From assembly GCF_039535475.1 (NCBI RefSeq), contig NZ_BAAAXG010000026.1:1116001-1180000 (forward strand): a stretch of 64,000 nt of DNA, written 5' to 3'. The notes under the pieces are model-generated. The model was not told the origin of the DNA. It worked only from the letters and a program-made list of their open reading frames with translations, and ran no database searches. A program made the position numbers and the translations under genes. Positions 1 through 10,790 of this stretch are shown in pieces (the first letter of the stretch is position 1; every line of letters begins with the position of its first letter). Source of the DNA: Streptomyces showdoensis. Its GTDB lineage: Bacteria; Actinomycetota; Actinomycetes; Streptomycetales; Streptomycetaceae.

Positions 1-1
1 C

Positions 2-472
2 GTCCCCGCGATGCTCGCCGTCCTCGACAGCGCCGTCGGCTGGCTCAACGGCAGGGGCATCACCGCACAGTGGGGCACCGAGCCGTTCAGCGCGCGGCCG
101 AAGACGGTGGAACTGGTCGAGCGGGTCGCCGCCGAGGGGGTCCCGTGGATGGCCGAGGTCGACGGGGTGCCGGCCGGGACGCTGACCCTGACCCCGCACC
201 CCGGCGCCTACGTGGAACCCGCCGGGGAGCCGGAGTCGTACGTCCGCTTCCTCGCCACCGACGCCCGCTTCCACGGCCTCGGCGTCGGCGCGGCGCTGCT
301 CGCGCACGCGGCCGAGGAGACCCGGCGGCAGGGGATCTCGCTGCTGCGGGTGGACTGCTTCGCGGGGAGCGAGGGGCGGCTCGTCGCGTACTACGAGGGC
401 CAGGGGTTCACCCGGACGGAGACGTTCACCGTCGGGGACTGGCCGGGGCAGGTGCTGGAGCGGCGGGTGTGA
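2..472 (+). CDS. GNAT-family N-acetyltransferase, 5' end outside window
   Basis: The reading frame is open to the left edge, and the first ATG inside the window (position 11) falls where a GNAT protein is already under way, so the true start is probably upstream. The visible part (about 153 residues) has the acetyl-CoA binding turn (GLGVGAALL) after a beta-strand (YVRFLATD) and a C-terminal YYEGQGF motif, all typical of GNAT N-acetyltransferases, which move an acetyl group from acetyl-CoA to an amine. The substrate cannot be read. It is followed directly by a strong hairpin terminator. Confidence 0.8.
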   Translation, partial: VPAMLAVLDSAVGWLNGRGITAQWGTEPFSARPKTVELVERVAAEGVPWMAEVDGVPAGTLTLTPHPGAYVEPAGEPESYVRFLATDARFHGLGVGAALLAHAAEETRRQGISLLRVDCFAGSEGRLVAYYEGQGFTRTETFTVGDWPGQVLERRV

Positions 473-480
473 CACCCGAG

Positions 481-510
481 AGGGGGCGGGCCCACACGGG
501 CCCGCCCCCT
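481..510. terminator. Perfect GC-rich hairpin terminator
   Basis: A 13-bp perfect stem (481-493 pairs with 498-510) closes on a 4-nt ACAC loop, 8 nt after the acetyltransferase stop. It lies between convergent genes and could end transcription from either side. No U-tract follows, as is common for Streptomyces terminators. Confidence 0.75.
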
Positions 511-582
511 CTGCTCACGCCGTCCTTCGGATCACGCGATCCTTCGGGTCGCGCAGTCCCTCTCCTCACGCCGCCATTCGCA

Positions 583-1920
583 TCACGCCGCCGTCGCCAG
601 CCGCTCGCGCGGGACGAAGCGGACCTGGGGGTGGCCGTGGTGCCAGCCCAGGGCGAGCTTCAGACGGCCGACCCGGGCCAGGACCAGGCCGATGACGGCC
701 GCCGCGGTCAGCGAGACCAGGCCGCCTGTCGCGAAGCCGACGCGGGCACCGTACGTGTCGGTGACCCAGCCCAGCAGCGGCGCGCCGATCGGGGTGCCGC
801 CGGCGAAGACCATCATGTAGAGGCTCATCACCCGGCCCCGCATCGCCGGGTCCGTCGCCATCTGGACCGCCGAGTTCGCGCTGATGTTGACCGTCAGGCC
901 GATCGCGCCGATCGGCACCAGCAGCAGCGCGAACAGCCAGAACGCCGGCGACAGCGCGGCCGCGATCTCCAGCGCGCCGAAGACGCCCGCCGCGACGACC
1001 AGCATCCGCAGCCGGGTCGAGCCCCGCCGCGCCGCGAGCAGCGCGCCCGCGAGGGACCCGGCCGCCATCAGGGTGTTGAGGAAGCCGTACGTACCGGCGC
1101 CGACGTGGAAGACCTCCTCGGAGAAGGCGGTCAGCCAGATCGGGAAGTTGAACCCGAACGTGCCGATGAAGCCGACGAGGACGATCGGCCAGATCAGGTC
1201 CGGGCGGCCGGCGACGTAGCGCAGGCCCTCCCGCAGCTGGCCCTTGCCGCGCGGGGCGCGCTCCACCTTGTGGAGCTCGCCGGTCCGCATCAACAGCAGG
1301 CCGACGATCGGGGCGAGGAAGGACAGGCCGTTGATCAGGAAGGCCCAGCCGCTGCCGATCGACGCGATCATCAGGCCCGCGACGGCGGGGCCGACGAGCC
1401 GGGCGGACTGGAAGTTCGCCGAGTTCAGCGAGACCGCGTTGCGCAGCTGTCCGGGGCCGACCATCTCGGAGACGAAGGACTGCCGGGCCGGGTTGTCGAC
1501 CACGGTGACCATGCCGAGCAGGAAGGCGACCAGGTAGACGTGCCAGACCTGGATGGAGCCGGAGAGCGTCAGGACCGCCAGGGTCAGTCCGCACAGGCCG
1601 AGCGCGGCCTGGCTGACGAGGAGGAGGCGCCGCTTGGGGTAGCGGTCGGCGATGACGCCGCCGTACAGCCCGAACAGCAGCATCGGCAGGAACTGCAGGG
1701 CCGTCGTGATGCCGACGGCGGCGGCGGAGCCGGTGAGGCTCAGCACCAGCCAGTCCTGGGTGATCCGGGCCATCCACGTACCGGTGTTGGAGACGATCGC
1801 TCCGGTGAAGAACAGCCGGTAGTTCCGGATTCTGAGCGAGGAGAAGGTTTCCCCCCGCCCACGGGTCTTGAGGGTGGGTTTATGGACGGGTGCGGAGTCT
1901 GCTCCGGGTCCCGTACTCAA
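583..1920 (-). CDS. MFS transporter (probable drug or metabolite exporter)
   Basis: A membrane protein of about 445 residues with a dozen hydrophobic segments. The major-facilitator loop between TM2 and TM3 (GGVIADRYPKRRLLL) is clear, as is the MFS_3-type feature VDNPARQSFVSEMV. A longer frame from 2001 would overlap the upstream marR gene; I chose the TTG at 1920 because GAGGAGG sits 8 nt ahead of it. It lies 26 bp downstream of marR in the same direction, the usual arrangement for a MarR-controlled efflux pump. The exported compound is unknown. Confidence 0.88.
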   Translation of the reverse strand: MSTGPGADSAPVHKPTLKTRGRGETFSSLRIRNYRLFFTGAIVSNTGTWMARITQDWLVLSLTGSAAAVGITTALQFLPMLLFGLYGGVIADRYPKRRLLLVSQAALGLCGLTLAVLTLSGSIQVWHVYLVAFLLGMVTVVDNPARQSFVSEMVGPGQLRNAVSLNSANFQSARLVGPAVAGLMIASIGSGWAFLINGLSFLAPIVGLLLMRTGELHKVERAPRGKGQLREGLRYVAGRPDLIWPIVLVGFIGTFGFNFPIWLTAFSEEVFHVGAGTYGFLNTLMAAGSLAGALLAARRGSTRLRMLVVAAGVFGALEIAAALSPAFWLFALLLVPIGAIGLTVNISANSAVQMATDPAMRGRVMSLYMMVFAGGTPIGAPLLGWVTDTYGARVGFATGGLVSLTAAAVIGLVLARVGRLKLALGWHHGHPQVRFVPRERLATAA

Positions 1921-1946
1921 AGTGCGTCGCCTCCTCGGCTGCGGGG

Positions 1947-2390
1947 TCAGAGATGGGCGAGCTTCTCCAGGACCGGGGCGGCCGCGCGCAGCTTGGCCCA
2001 TTCGTCCTCGTCCAGACCCTCGGCGAGGGAGGCCAGCCAGGCGTTCCGCTTGCGGCGGGACTCGTCGAGCATGGCCTCGGCCTGCTCGGTCTGGCGGACC
2101 ACCTTCTGCCGGCGGTCGTCGGGGTGCGGCTCCAGCCGGACCAGTCCCTTGGCTTCGAGCAGCGCGACGATGCGGGTCATCGACGGCGGCTGGACGTGCT
2201 CCTTGCGGGCCAGCTCACCGGGGGTGGCCGAGCCGCAGAGCGACAGGGTGCCGAGCACCGACATCTCGGTGGGGCTCAGCGACTCGTCGACGCGCTGGTG
2301 CTTCAGGCGTCGGCTCAACCGCATCACGGAACTGCGGAGCGCGTTCACGGCCGCGGCGTCGTCGGCGGTGCCGTGGGACAGATCAGGCAT
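1947..2390 (-). CDS. MarR-family transcriptional regulator
   Basis: A 147-residue winged-helix protein. The recognition helix region (SATPGELARKEHVQPPSMTR) and the wing with the invariant DDRRQK motif identify the MarR family, which binds DNA as a dimer and usually releases it on binding a small phenolic ligand. It is first in a two-gene unit with the MFS exporter and probably represses both. The start appears leaderless: a TACGCT -10 element (2398-2403, minus strand) ends 7 nt before the ATG, and no Shine-Dalgarno sequence is present. Confidence 0.9.
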   Translation of the reverse strand: MPDLSHGTADDAAAVNALRSSVMRLSRRLKHQRVDESLSPTEMSVLGTLSLCGSATPGELARKEHVQPPSMTRIVALLEAKGLVRLEPHPDDRRQKVVRQTEQAEAMLDESRRKRNAWLASLAEGLDEDEWAKLRAAAPVLEKLAHL

Positions 2391-2397
2391 AGTCCTT

Positions 2398-2412
2398 AGC
2401 GTAACTCATTAC
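2398..2412 (-). promoter_or_regulatory. Leaderless -10 element with overlapping MarR-type palindrome
   Basis: The minus-strand -10 hexamer TACGCT (2398-2403) overlaps the short inverted repeat GTAA-CTCA-TTAC at 2401-2412. A palindrome over its own promoter is where a MarR autorepressor would bind. The arms are only 4 bp, so the operator call is tentative. Confidence 0.4.
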
Positions 2413-2522
2413 TCTTCCTAAAGACCAATCGAAAACGTGTAGCCGCCAACTGTCACCCGAACGAGTGAGAGCGATCCGGAAAGTGACGCACGGAGGCCTT
2501 CCGTGGCGCGACCCTGACGGGC

Positions 2523-2777
2523 ATGGAATCGACCGTGTTCAGCCTGCGCCTCGACGGAGAGCTGCTCGAACGGCTCCGCGGGCACGCCGCCAGACGCGGA
2601 ATGAGCGTCCAGGACTATGTCGTCCGGACGCTCATTCGCGAGGATTTCGACGAACGGTTCAAGACCGCCGTCGACGAGACCGAGAAGTTCTACGGGAAGC
2701 AGGCGGGGCACGAGGAGGCGGCCGCGCCGGCCGCCCCCCGCGCGCCTCACATCAGGCCGAGTGCCGGCATCGCGTAG
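2523..2777 (+). CDS. Small ribbon-helix-helix-like protein
   Basis: 84 residues with a FSLRLDGELLERLRGHA segment followed by RGMSVQDYVVRTLI, the beta-strand plus two-helix pattern of ribbon-helix-helix (CopG/Arc-like) DNA-binding proteins; the C-terminal tail is Ala/Pro-rich. No toxin partner is next to it. A GACCCT sequence ends 7 nt before the ATG and could be a -10 of a leaderless transcript. The 3' end overlaps the convergent permease gene by 31 bp. The role is unknown. Confidence 0.65.
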   Translation: MESTVFSLRLDGELLERLRGHAARRGMSVQDYVVRTLIREDFDERFKTAVDETEKFYGKQAGHEEAAAPAAPRAPHIRPSAGIA

Positions 2778-4192
2778 TAGAAGACGAAGACAGCCGACAC
2801 GACGTACATGGCCACCGGGACCTCGCGGCCCCGGCCGGCCGCCAGACGCAGCACGCTGAACGTGATGAAGCCGATGCCGATGCCGTTGGTGATCGAGTAC
2901 GTGAACGGCATCATCACCATGGCCAGGAAGGCCGGAACGGCGATCGTGTAGTCGCTCCAGTCGATCTCCTTGATCGACCCGGCCAGGATCAGGAAGCCCA
3001 CCGCCAGCAGGGCGGGGGTGGCCGCCTGCGAGGGGACCATCGTCGCCAGCGGCGTGAGGAACAGCGCGACCGAGAACAGCGCACCGGTCACCACCGAGGC
3101 CAGACCCGTGCGCGCGCCCTCGCCGACGCCCGCCGTGGACTCCACGAAGCAGGTGGTGGCGGAGGAGGAGGTGGCACCGCCGGAGGCGACGGCGAGGCCG
3201 TCGACCAGCAGGACCTTGTTGATGCCGGGGAAGTTGCCGTCCGCGTCCGTCAGCTTGGCCTCGTCGCCGACGCCGAGGATCGTGCCCATGGCGTCGAAGA
3301 AGCAGGACAGCAGGACGGTGAAGACGAAGAGGACGCCGGTCAGGACGCCGACCTTGGAGAAGCCGCCGAAGAGGCTGACCTGGCCGACCAGGCCGAAGTC
3401 CGGCGAGGCGACCGGGTTGCCCGGCCACTCCGGGGTGGTCAGGCCCCAGGACGGGATGTCGGCGACGGCGTTGATCACCATGGCGACCAGCGTCATGACG
3501 ACGATCGAGATCAGGATCGCGCCCGGCACCTTGCGGATGATCAGGGCCAGGGTCAGCAGGGTGCCCAGGATGAAGACCAGCACCGGCCAGCCGGTGAGGT
3601 GACCGCCGGTGCCGAGCTGGAGCGGCACGGTGGTGTGCGCGGCGTCCGGGATCCGGGAGACGAAGCCCGAGTCGACCAGACCGATGAGCATGATGAAGAG
3701 GCCGATGCCGATCGCGATGCCCTTGCGCAGGCCGAGCGGTACGGCGTTCATGACGCGCTCGCGCAGACCCGTGGCGACCAGCAGCATCACGACCAGACCG
3801 GCGAGCACGACCATGCCCATCGCGTCCGGCCAGGACATCTTCGGCGCGAGCTGGAGCGCGACGACCGTGTTGACGCCGAGACCGGCGGCCAGGGCGATCG
3901 GCACGTTGCCGATGACGCCCATCAGCAGGGTCGTGAACGCGGCGGTGAGCACCGTCGCGGTGACCAGCTGGCCGCCGTCGAGCTGGTGGCCGTACATGTC
4001 CTTCGCGCTGCCCAGGATGATCGGGTTCAGCACGATGATGTACGCCATCGCGAAGAAGGTGGCGAAGCCGCCGCGGACCTCGCGGGCGACGGTGGAGCCG
4101 CGCTCGGAGATCTTGAAGTAGCGGTCGAGACCGGAGACGGGCCCTTGGGGGCTCTCCGGGGGCATGGCCTTGGCGGGGGCCGTGGTGCTCAT
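2747..4192 (-). CDS. NCS2-family purine permease (AzgA/PbuG-like)
   Basis: About 481 residues, nearly all hydrophobic. The N-terminal FATFFAMAYIIVLNP motif and the later segment with CFFDAMGTILGVGDEA, followed by SSATTCFVESTAGVGEGARTG, are hallmarks of the AzgA/GhxP branch of nucleobase:cation symporters, which import adenine, guanine or hypoxanthine. I chose the ATG at 4192 (protein begins MSTTAPAKA) because it opens just before the conserved domain and follows AGAGGAA; the longer frame up to 4618 has no family support. It is monocistronic. Confidence 0.88.
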   Translation of the reverse strand: MSTTAPAKAMPPESPQGPVSGLDRYFKISERGSTVAREVRGGFATFFAMAYIIVLNPIILGSAKDMYGHQLDGGQLVTATVLTAAFTTLLMGVIGNVPIALAAGLGVNTVVALQLAPKMSWPDAMGMVVLAGLVVMLLVATGLRERVMNAVPLGLRKGIAIGIGLFIMLIGLVDSGFVSRIPDAAHTTVPLQLGTGGHLTGWPVLVFILGTLLTLALIIRKVPGAILISIVVMTLVAMVINAVADIPSWGLTTPEWPGNPVASPDFGLVGQVSLFGGFSKVGVLTGVLFVFTVLLSCFFDAMGTILGVGDEAKLTDADGNFPGINKVLLVDGLAVASGGATSSSATTCFVESTAGVGEGARTGLASVVTGALFSVALFLTPLATMVPSQAATPALLAVGFLILAGSIKEIDWSDYTIAVPAFLAMVMMPFTYSITNGIGIGFITFSVLRLAAGRGREVPVAMYVVSAVFVFYYAMPALGLM

Positions 4193-4229
4193 GGGGGTTC
4201 CTCTTCGGAGGTTCAGAGAAGTCCTTTTT

Positions 4230-4280
4230 GGCGGTTCATACGAAGGGAACCCGCCAGAGGCAAACCGTTTCAGTATGAAC
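4230..4280. promoter_or_regulatory. Inverted repeats upstream of purine permease
   Basis: GTTCATAC (4234-4241) is repeated inverted as GTATGAAC (4273-4280). The first arm is also part of a near-perfect hairpin, GGCGGTTC (4230-4237) against GAACCCGCC (4247-4255). This is the only structured element between the permease start and the divergent DUF2530 gene, so it may be an operator or leader structure. No known purine riboswitch core was recognised. Confidence 0.35.
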
Positions 4281-4345
4281 ACATGAACGAGCGAGCGTCC
4301 ATCTCCGCGCGTAGATACGAAATCGGGCCGCCTAGACTGAGCCCC

Positions 4346-4630
4346 ATGGCGAAGTGGACACCGAAGCACGAGGCACCCGAACCCCTTGAGGGCCCGGTCG
4401 TCGCCACCATCACGGGCGGCACGATCCTCTGGTTCGTCCTGTTCCTCGTCCAGGTCCCCTTCTACGGCTGGTTCGACGACCGGGACCTCGCCTGGTGGGT
4501 GTGGACCTGCCTGGCCGGCGCGGGCCTCGGCCTGATCGGCATCTGGTACGTGCGCAAGCGCGACGCGGCGATCAAGCGCCACGCGGCCGCGCAGGCGGCG
4601 ACCGGACCGGACGCGCACCCCGCCCCGTAG
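4346..4630 (+). CDS. DUF2530 small membrane protein
   Basis: 94 residues with two hydrophobic segments (about 25-42 and 55-71) and a charged C-terminal tail beginning VRKRDAAIKRH. Length and sequence fit the actinobacterial DUF2530 family, whose function is unknown. There is no ribosome binding site; TAGACT (4333-4338) ends 7 nt before the ATG, so the mRNA is probably leaderless. It is divergent from the purine permease, an arrangement I believe is common in Streptomyces. Confidence 0.8.
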   Translation: MAKWTPKHEAPEPLEGPVVATITGGTILWFVLFLVQVPFYGWFDDRDLAWWVWTCLAGAGLGLIGIWYVRKRDAAIKRHAAAQAATGPDAHPAP

Positions 4631-4725
4631 CCCCGCAGCCCCGCAGCCCCGCAGCCCCAGGGACCCCTAGCCCTGGGGACCCGTGGCCCTGGGTGCCCCA
4701 CGTAATCCCAGGGGACCATTCCCCT
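4630..4725. repeat. 8-bp tandem repeat and serial hairpins (terminator region)
   Basis: Three head-to-tail copies of GCCCCGCA (4630-4653) start at the DUF2530 stop codon. They run into a perfect 8-bp hairpin (4655-4662 with 4671-4678) and a second one built from the same CCCTGGG word (4687-4693 with 4707-4713). The repetition probably ends DUF2530 transcription ahead of the next promoter. Confidence 0.55.
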
Positions 4726-4793
4726 CCTCCCCCGGTCTGATCTTCGGACTTCTCGGCAGGTGTGCGCCCCTTTCCCGCCGTACCGTCGAAAAC

Positions 4794-7205
<2,412 letters not shown>

Positions 7206-7255
7206 TTCCGCCCGCAAGCCCGCCGGAAGGCCGGCGCGCCCGCCAGAATGACGCG

Positions 7256-7954
7256 ATGGATCATCACTTCGTCGGCATACCGGAGTTGACCGGTGTCCCC
7301 CGCGTCGCGGTCGTCATCGACGTCATGCGCGCCTTCACCACGGCCGCCTGGGCCTTCTCGCGCGGCGCCGAACGGATCGTCCTCGCTCCGACCGAGGGCG
7401 AGGCGCTCGCCCTGAAGGAACGTCACCCCGGCTGGCTGGCCCTGAAGGACGGGCCCCCGGCGGCGGGCTTCGACGCGGTGAACTCGCCCGGCCTGCTCCG
7501 GTCCCGCGACTTCACCGGCCGCACGCTGGTGCAGAAGACGACGGCGGGCACGGTGGGGGCGCTGGCCGTCGCCGACGCCCCGCTCGTCCTCTGCGCGAGC
7601 TTCGTGGTGGCCGGCCCCACCGCGAGCCTCCTGCGGAGCGGGGCCCCGGGTCCGGTGACCTTCGTCGTCACCGGCGAGGGCGGCCGGGCCGACGAGGACC
7701 TGGCCTGCGCCGAGTACATCGGGCGGCGCACGGCCGGGGACGAGGTCGAGGCGGCCCCGTACCTCCACCGCGCGCGGACCTCCCGCGCCGCGGCGGAGCT
7801 CGCCGCCGGGCTGCGGAGCGGCTTCCACCCGGACGACGTCGAGCTCTGCCTGGAGGTCGACCGGTTCCCCTTCGCGCTGCTGGCCCGCCGCGAGGACTCC
7901 CTCACGGTGCTCCGCCCCGTCACACCGCCCGGCGCGCCGTCCGACCCGCGCTGA
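7256..7954 (+). CDS. 2-phosphosulfolactate phosphatase (ComB) family protein
   Basis: 232 residues. The opening [25 protein letters not shown] and the later GFDAVNSPG and TTAGT motifs match the ComB fold, a magnesium-dependent phosphatase named for coenzyme M synthesis in archaea. Streptomyces has no coenzyme M pathway that I know of, so the real substrate is probably another phosphate ester. A CAGAAT -10-like hexamer (7244-7249) lies 6 nt before the ATG, again suggesting a leaderless message. Confidence 0.8.
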   Translation: MDHHFVGIPELTGVPRVAVVIDVMRAFTTAAWAFSRGAERIVLAPTEGEALALKERHPGWLALKDGPPAAGFDAVNSPGLLRSRDFTGRTLVQKTTAGTVGALAVADAPLVLCASFVVAGPTASLLRSGAPGPVTFVVTGEGGRADEDLACAEYIGRRTAGDEVEAAPYLHRARTSRAAAELAAGLRSGFHPDDVELCLEVDRFPFALLARREDSLTVLRPVTPPGAPSDPR

Positions 7955-7961
7955 ACCCGCT

Positions 7962-8007
7962 GGTTCCGTACGGAACCCCGCACGGAACCCGTACGGAACC
8001 CGTGCGG
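7962..8007. repeat. Perfect palindrome and 11-bp direct repeats
   Basis: GGTTCCGTACGGAACC (7962-7977) is a perfect 16-bp palindrome. It leads into direct repeats of ACGGAACCCGT (7982-7992, 7993-8003), and CCGCACGG (7978-7985) pairs with CCGTGCGG (8000-8007). This can act as a terminator for the ComB-like gene or as a binding array upstream of the secreted-protein gene. Confidence 0.6.
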
Positions 8008-8085
8008 GGATCCGTACAACCTTTCGCCCCCTCACGTGTCTTGCCTGTGCTACAGCAGTGACGAGTGGGGTGTGGGGGGACGCGG

Positions 8086-10605
8086 GTGCGTCGTACGAGC
8101 CGTACGAAGAGATGGACAGCGGTCGCCGGAGTGATGTGCGGGACCATGGCGGCCACCGCGCTGCTCGCGGCCCCGGCCGGGGCGGAAGAGGGCGGGCCGG
8201 CCGCGTCGGCGCCCGTGGCGGAGGCCGGCCCGGCACCGCGTTCGGCGCAGCTCGCCAACGGCGACCGGGCCACGCTCGACGCCGCCGGCGGGCTGCGGGT
8301 GACCGGGCCGGACGGGGCGGCCCCGGGCTCGTACCGCTTCTCCTCCGTGCACGGCAGGACCGAGGTGACGCCGACCGCGGACGGCCCGGCCCGCGGCACG
8401 GCGACCACGGTCCTGGGCGGCGGCACGGAGGCGCCCGCCCGCACGTCCCGCGCCGCCGTCGCGAACCAGCGGGTGAAGATCGACCTGGTCAACGCGAACC
8501 ACTTCGGCGGGCTCATCCACGTCTGGAACCGCCGGACCTGGCAGTACTACGACGTGAAAGAGGAGCAGTGGGACGACTACGGCACCGTCTCCCTGCCGCC
8601 GGGTGACTACCTGACCATCGGGCTCTACGCCAACTGGCAGCAGGACAGCCACCTCCTGTCGAAGACCTTCACGGTCGGCGCCGCCCCGCTGACCGTGACC
8701 CTGGACGCCCGGCTCGCCAAGCCGACCCGCATCGGCGTCGACGACCCGAGCGCGGTCCGCCAGTCCGCCGACATCTGGTTCACCCTCCCCGGCGGGAGCA
8801 TCGCCGGATCCGTGGGCGGCTGGGGCGAGCAGGTGTACGTGACCCCGCTGTCCCTGCCGGGCGTCACGCTCTCGGTGCACGAGGTGCTGGGCCGCAAGGG
8901 CTCCACCGGCAGCCGGCCCACCCCGTACCGCTACGACCTCGTCCACCGCTTCACGAACGGCGTCCCGGCCAACCCGGTCGCCCAGGTGCGCACCGCCGAC
9001 CTGACCCGTACGCGCACCACCGTCAAGGTGGACGGCGCGGGGCTCACCGCGAACCTCGCGGTGTACCCGTCGCTCGGCGAGAGCAGCGGGACCTTCGCGT
9101 CGGGCACGGTCCCCGCCGGGGCGCCCTTCACGCACTACCTCACCCCCGGCATCACCTTCGAGCGACTGCTGTCGCGGTCGGGCCTGCAGACGAACCTGCC
9201 GCCGCTGAACGGTCCGAAGGGGCAGGCGCTGCCCGCCGAGGCCTTCGGCCAGGCGCCCTTCACCCTCAACGCGGGCGGCCGCTCCGCCTCGACCTGGCGC
9301 CGCGGCACCCTCGTCCTGCAGGAGCGCCAGCTGGCCGGGCCGTCCGGCGAGACCGGCACCGACTTCCACGCGACGCACAGCTACCGGGTCACCGCCGAGG
9401 GGCAGGAGCTGGGCCGCTCGGGCACGCTGGCCTCCCACGAGCAGTACTCCCTGCCCGTGAACCAGCACGCCACCTACGGCATCCACCACACCCTCACCCG
9501 CACCGGGGCGCAGAGCCGGCTGTCCCCGCGCATCGAGACCGACTGGCTGCTCTCCAGCAGCATGCTCGGCCTCTACAACACCTTCGCGCTCCCGGTCATC
9601 GAGGCCCGCGTCGACGTCCCCGGCCTCGACCTCCGCAACCGCGCGGCGGCCGGACCGGCCTCCGTCACGGTCTCCCTGGCCAACCGGCAGGCCTCGTACG
9701 CCGCCACCCTCACCTCGGTCGAGTACTCCACCGACGACGGCGCGACCTGGCGCACCGCCCCACTCACCGCCGAGGGCGCCTCCGGCACGGCCACGGTCGA
9801 CGTGCCCGCGGGCGCGGGCTTCGTCTCCCTGCGGATCAGCGGGCAGGACAACGGCGGCGGCACCGTCCGGCAGACGATCACCCGGGCCTTCGGCGGCCCC
9901 GCGGCGCAGCAGCCGCTGCGGATCGGCTCCGTCCCGGTCAGCGGCGTGACCGTGAACGGCGGACGCCCGGTCGTCGCCCCGCAGCCCGTCGAGGGCACGT
10001 TCCCGGCCCGCTTCACCGTCTCGTCCCCCTCGGGCGTGGAGACGGCGGGCGTCGTCCTGTACCACGGCGCCTTCGACAACCCGGACGGCGCGACGGCCGC
10101 CCCCGCCTCCTGCACCCGGCGGGTGGCGAGCCCCGTCCACGACTGCGTCGCCCAGCTCGGCTTCGGCACCACCGGACCCGGGCTCGACAAGCTGGCCGGC
10201 ACCTGGTCCGTGGCCGTCTGGGCCCACTCGGCCGACCGGACGGCCCAGTTCTACGGCGGCGTCCCCGGCGGCGTCGCCGTCCAGCGCGCCACCTCCCTCA
10301 CCATCACCGCCACCCCGCAGCCCCTCACCCGCGGCAAGACCCTCACCGTCACCGGGAAGCTGTCCGGCGCGGCCTGGGAGTACGGCGCCCCGACCGGCCT
10401 CGCGGGCCAGAAGGTCGAGCTCCAGTTCCGCAAGGCGGGCCCGGGCACGACGTGGTCGACCGTCGGCACCGGCGTCACGAACGCCACCGGCACCGTCACC
10501 GTGAAGCGGGCCGCGTGGAGCGACGGCGGCTGGCGCCTCCGGTTCGCGGGCACGACGGCCGCGGCCGGTTCGTACTCGTGGGTCGACAACGTCGACGTGC
10601 GCTGA
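8086..10605 (+). CDS. Large secreted protein of unknown function
   Basis: About 839 residues with an N-terminal Sec signal: basic start (RRTSRTKRW), hydrophobic core and an AGA cleavage region near residue 30. The body is beta-rich with several immunoglobulin-like stretches. A C-terminal module beginning SLTITATPQPLTRGKTLTVTGKL resembles the Ig-like tails of other Streptomyces secreted proteins. I see no catalytic motif. The GTG at 8086 is preferred over 8065 because GGGGGA precedes it by 5 nt and it gives a normal signal peptide. It is monocistronic, with a very strong terminator after it. Confidence 0.75.
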   Translation: MRRTSRTKRWTAVAGVMCGTMAATALLAAPAGAEEGGPAASAPVAEAGPAPRSAQLANGDRATLDAAGGLRVTGPDGAAPGSYRFSSVHGRTEVTPTADGPARGTATTVLGGGTEAPARTSRAAVANQRVKIDLVNANHFGGLIHVWNRRTWQYYDVKEEQWDDYGTVSLPPGDYLTIGLYANWQQDSHLLSKTFTVGAAPLTVTLDARLAKPTRIGVDDPSAVRQSADIWFTLPGGSIAGSVGGWGEQVYVTPLSLPGVTLSVHEVLGRKGSTGSRPTPYRYDLVHRFTNGVPANPVAQVRTADLTRTRTTVKVDGAGLTANLAVYPSLGESSGTFASGTVPAGAPFTHYLTPGITFERLLSRSGLQTNLPPLNGPKGQALPAEAFGQAPFTLNAGGRSASTWRRGTLVLQERQLAGPSGETGTDFHATHSYRVTAEGQELGRSGTLASHEQYSLPVNQHATYGIHHTLTRTGAQSRLSPRIETDWLLSSSMLGLYNTFALPVIEARVDVPGLDLRNRAAAGPASVTVSLANRQASYAATLTSVEYSTDDGATWRTAPLTAEGASGTATVDVPAGAGFVSLRISGQDNGGGTVRQTITRAFGGPAAQQPLRIGSVPVSGVTVNGGRPVVAPQPVEGTFPARFTVSSPSGVETAGVVLYHGAFDNPDGATAAPASCTRRVASPVHDCVAQLGFGTTGPGLDKLAGTWSVAVWAHSADRTAQFYGGVPGGVAVQRATSLTITATPQPLTRGKTLTVTGKLSGAAWEYGAPTGLAGQKVELQFRKAGPGTTWSTVGTGVTNATGTVTVKRAAWSDGGWRLRFAGTTAAAGSYSWVDNVDVR

Positions 10606-10618
10606 CCCCTGGACGCAC

Positions 10619-10659
10619 GCGAAGGGCCCCGGTCGCACGGCGCGACCGGGGCCCTTCGC
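10619..10659. terminator. 18-bp perfect hairpin terminator
   Basis: An 18-bp uninterrupted stem (10619-10636 with 10642-10659) around a 5-nt loop, 13 nt after the secreted-protein stop. It is one of the strongest hairpins in the window. Confidence 0.85.
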
Positions 10660-10680
10660 GTTCTCCGTCCGTTCCAGGCC

Positions 10681-10777
10681 GGGCCGGGCCGGGTCCGGGG
10701 CGGGTCCGGGCCGGGTCCGGGCGGGTCCGGGCCGGGTCCGGGCGGGTCCGGCCGGGTCCGGGCGGGTCCGGGCCGGC
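10681..10777. repeat. GGTCCGGGC-type G-rich tandem repeat
   Basis: About 97 bp made of GGGTCCGGGC/GGGCCGGGTCC units of 10-12 bp, alternating slightly in length. It lies between two convergent genes, just after the hairpin terminator and just before the stop of the sacsin-like gene. The repeated GGG runs on the plus strand could form G-quadruplexes; slippage would make the length vary between strains. Confidence 0.7.
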
Positions 10778-10790
10778 CCTGCCCGTCCCG

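Noticed and set aside
70..2421. Long plus-strand frame of 783 codons opposite the MFS and MarR genes
   Set aside because: Arg/Pro/Asp-rich low-complexity translation with no domain, typical of the shadow frame of GC-rich genes; true genes with clear motifs lie in other frames.
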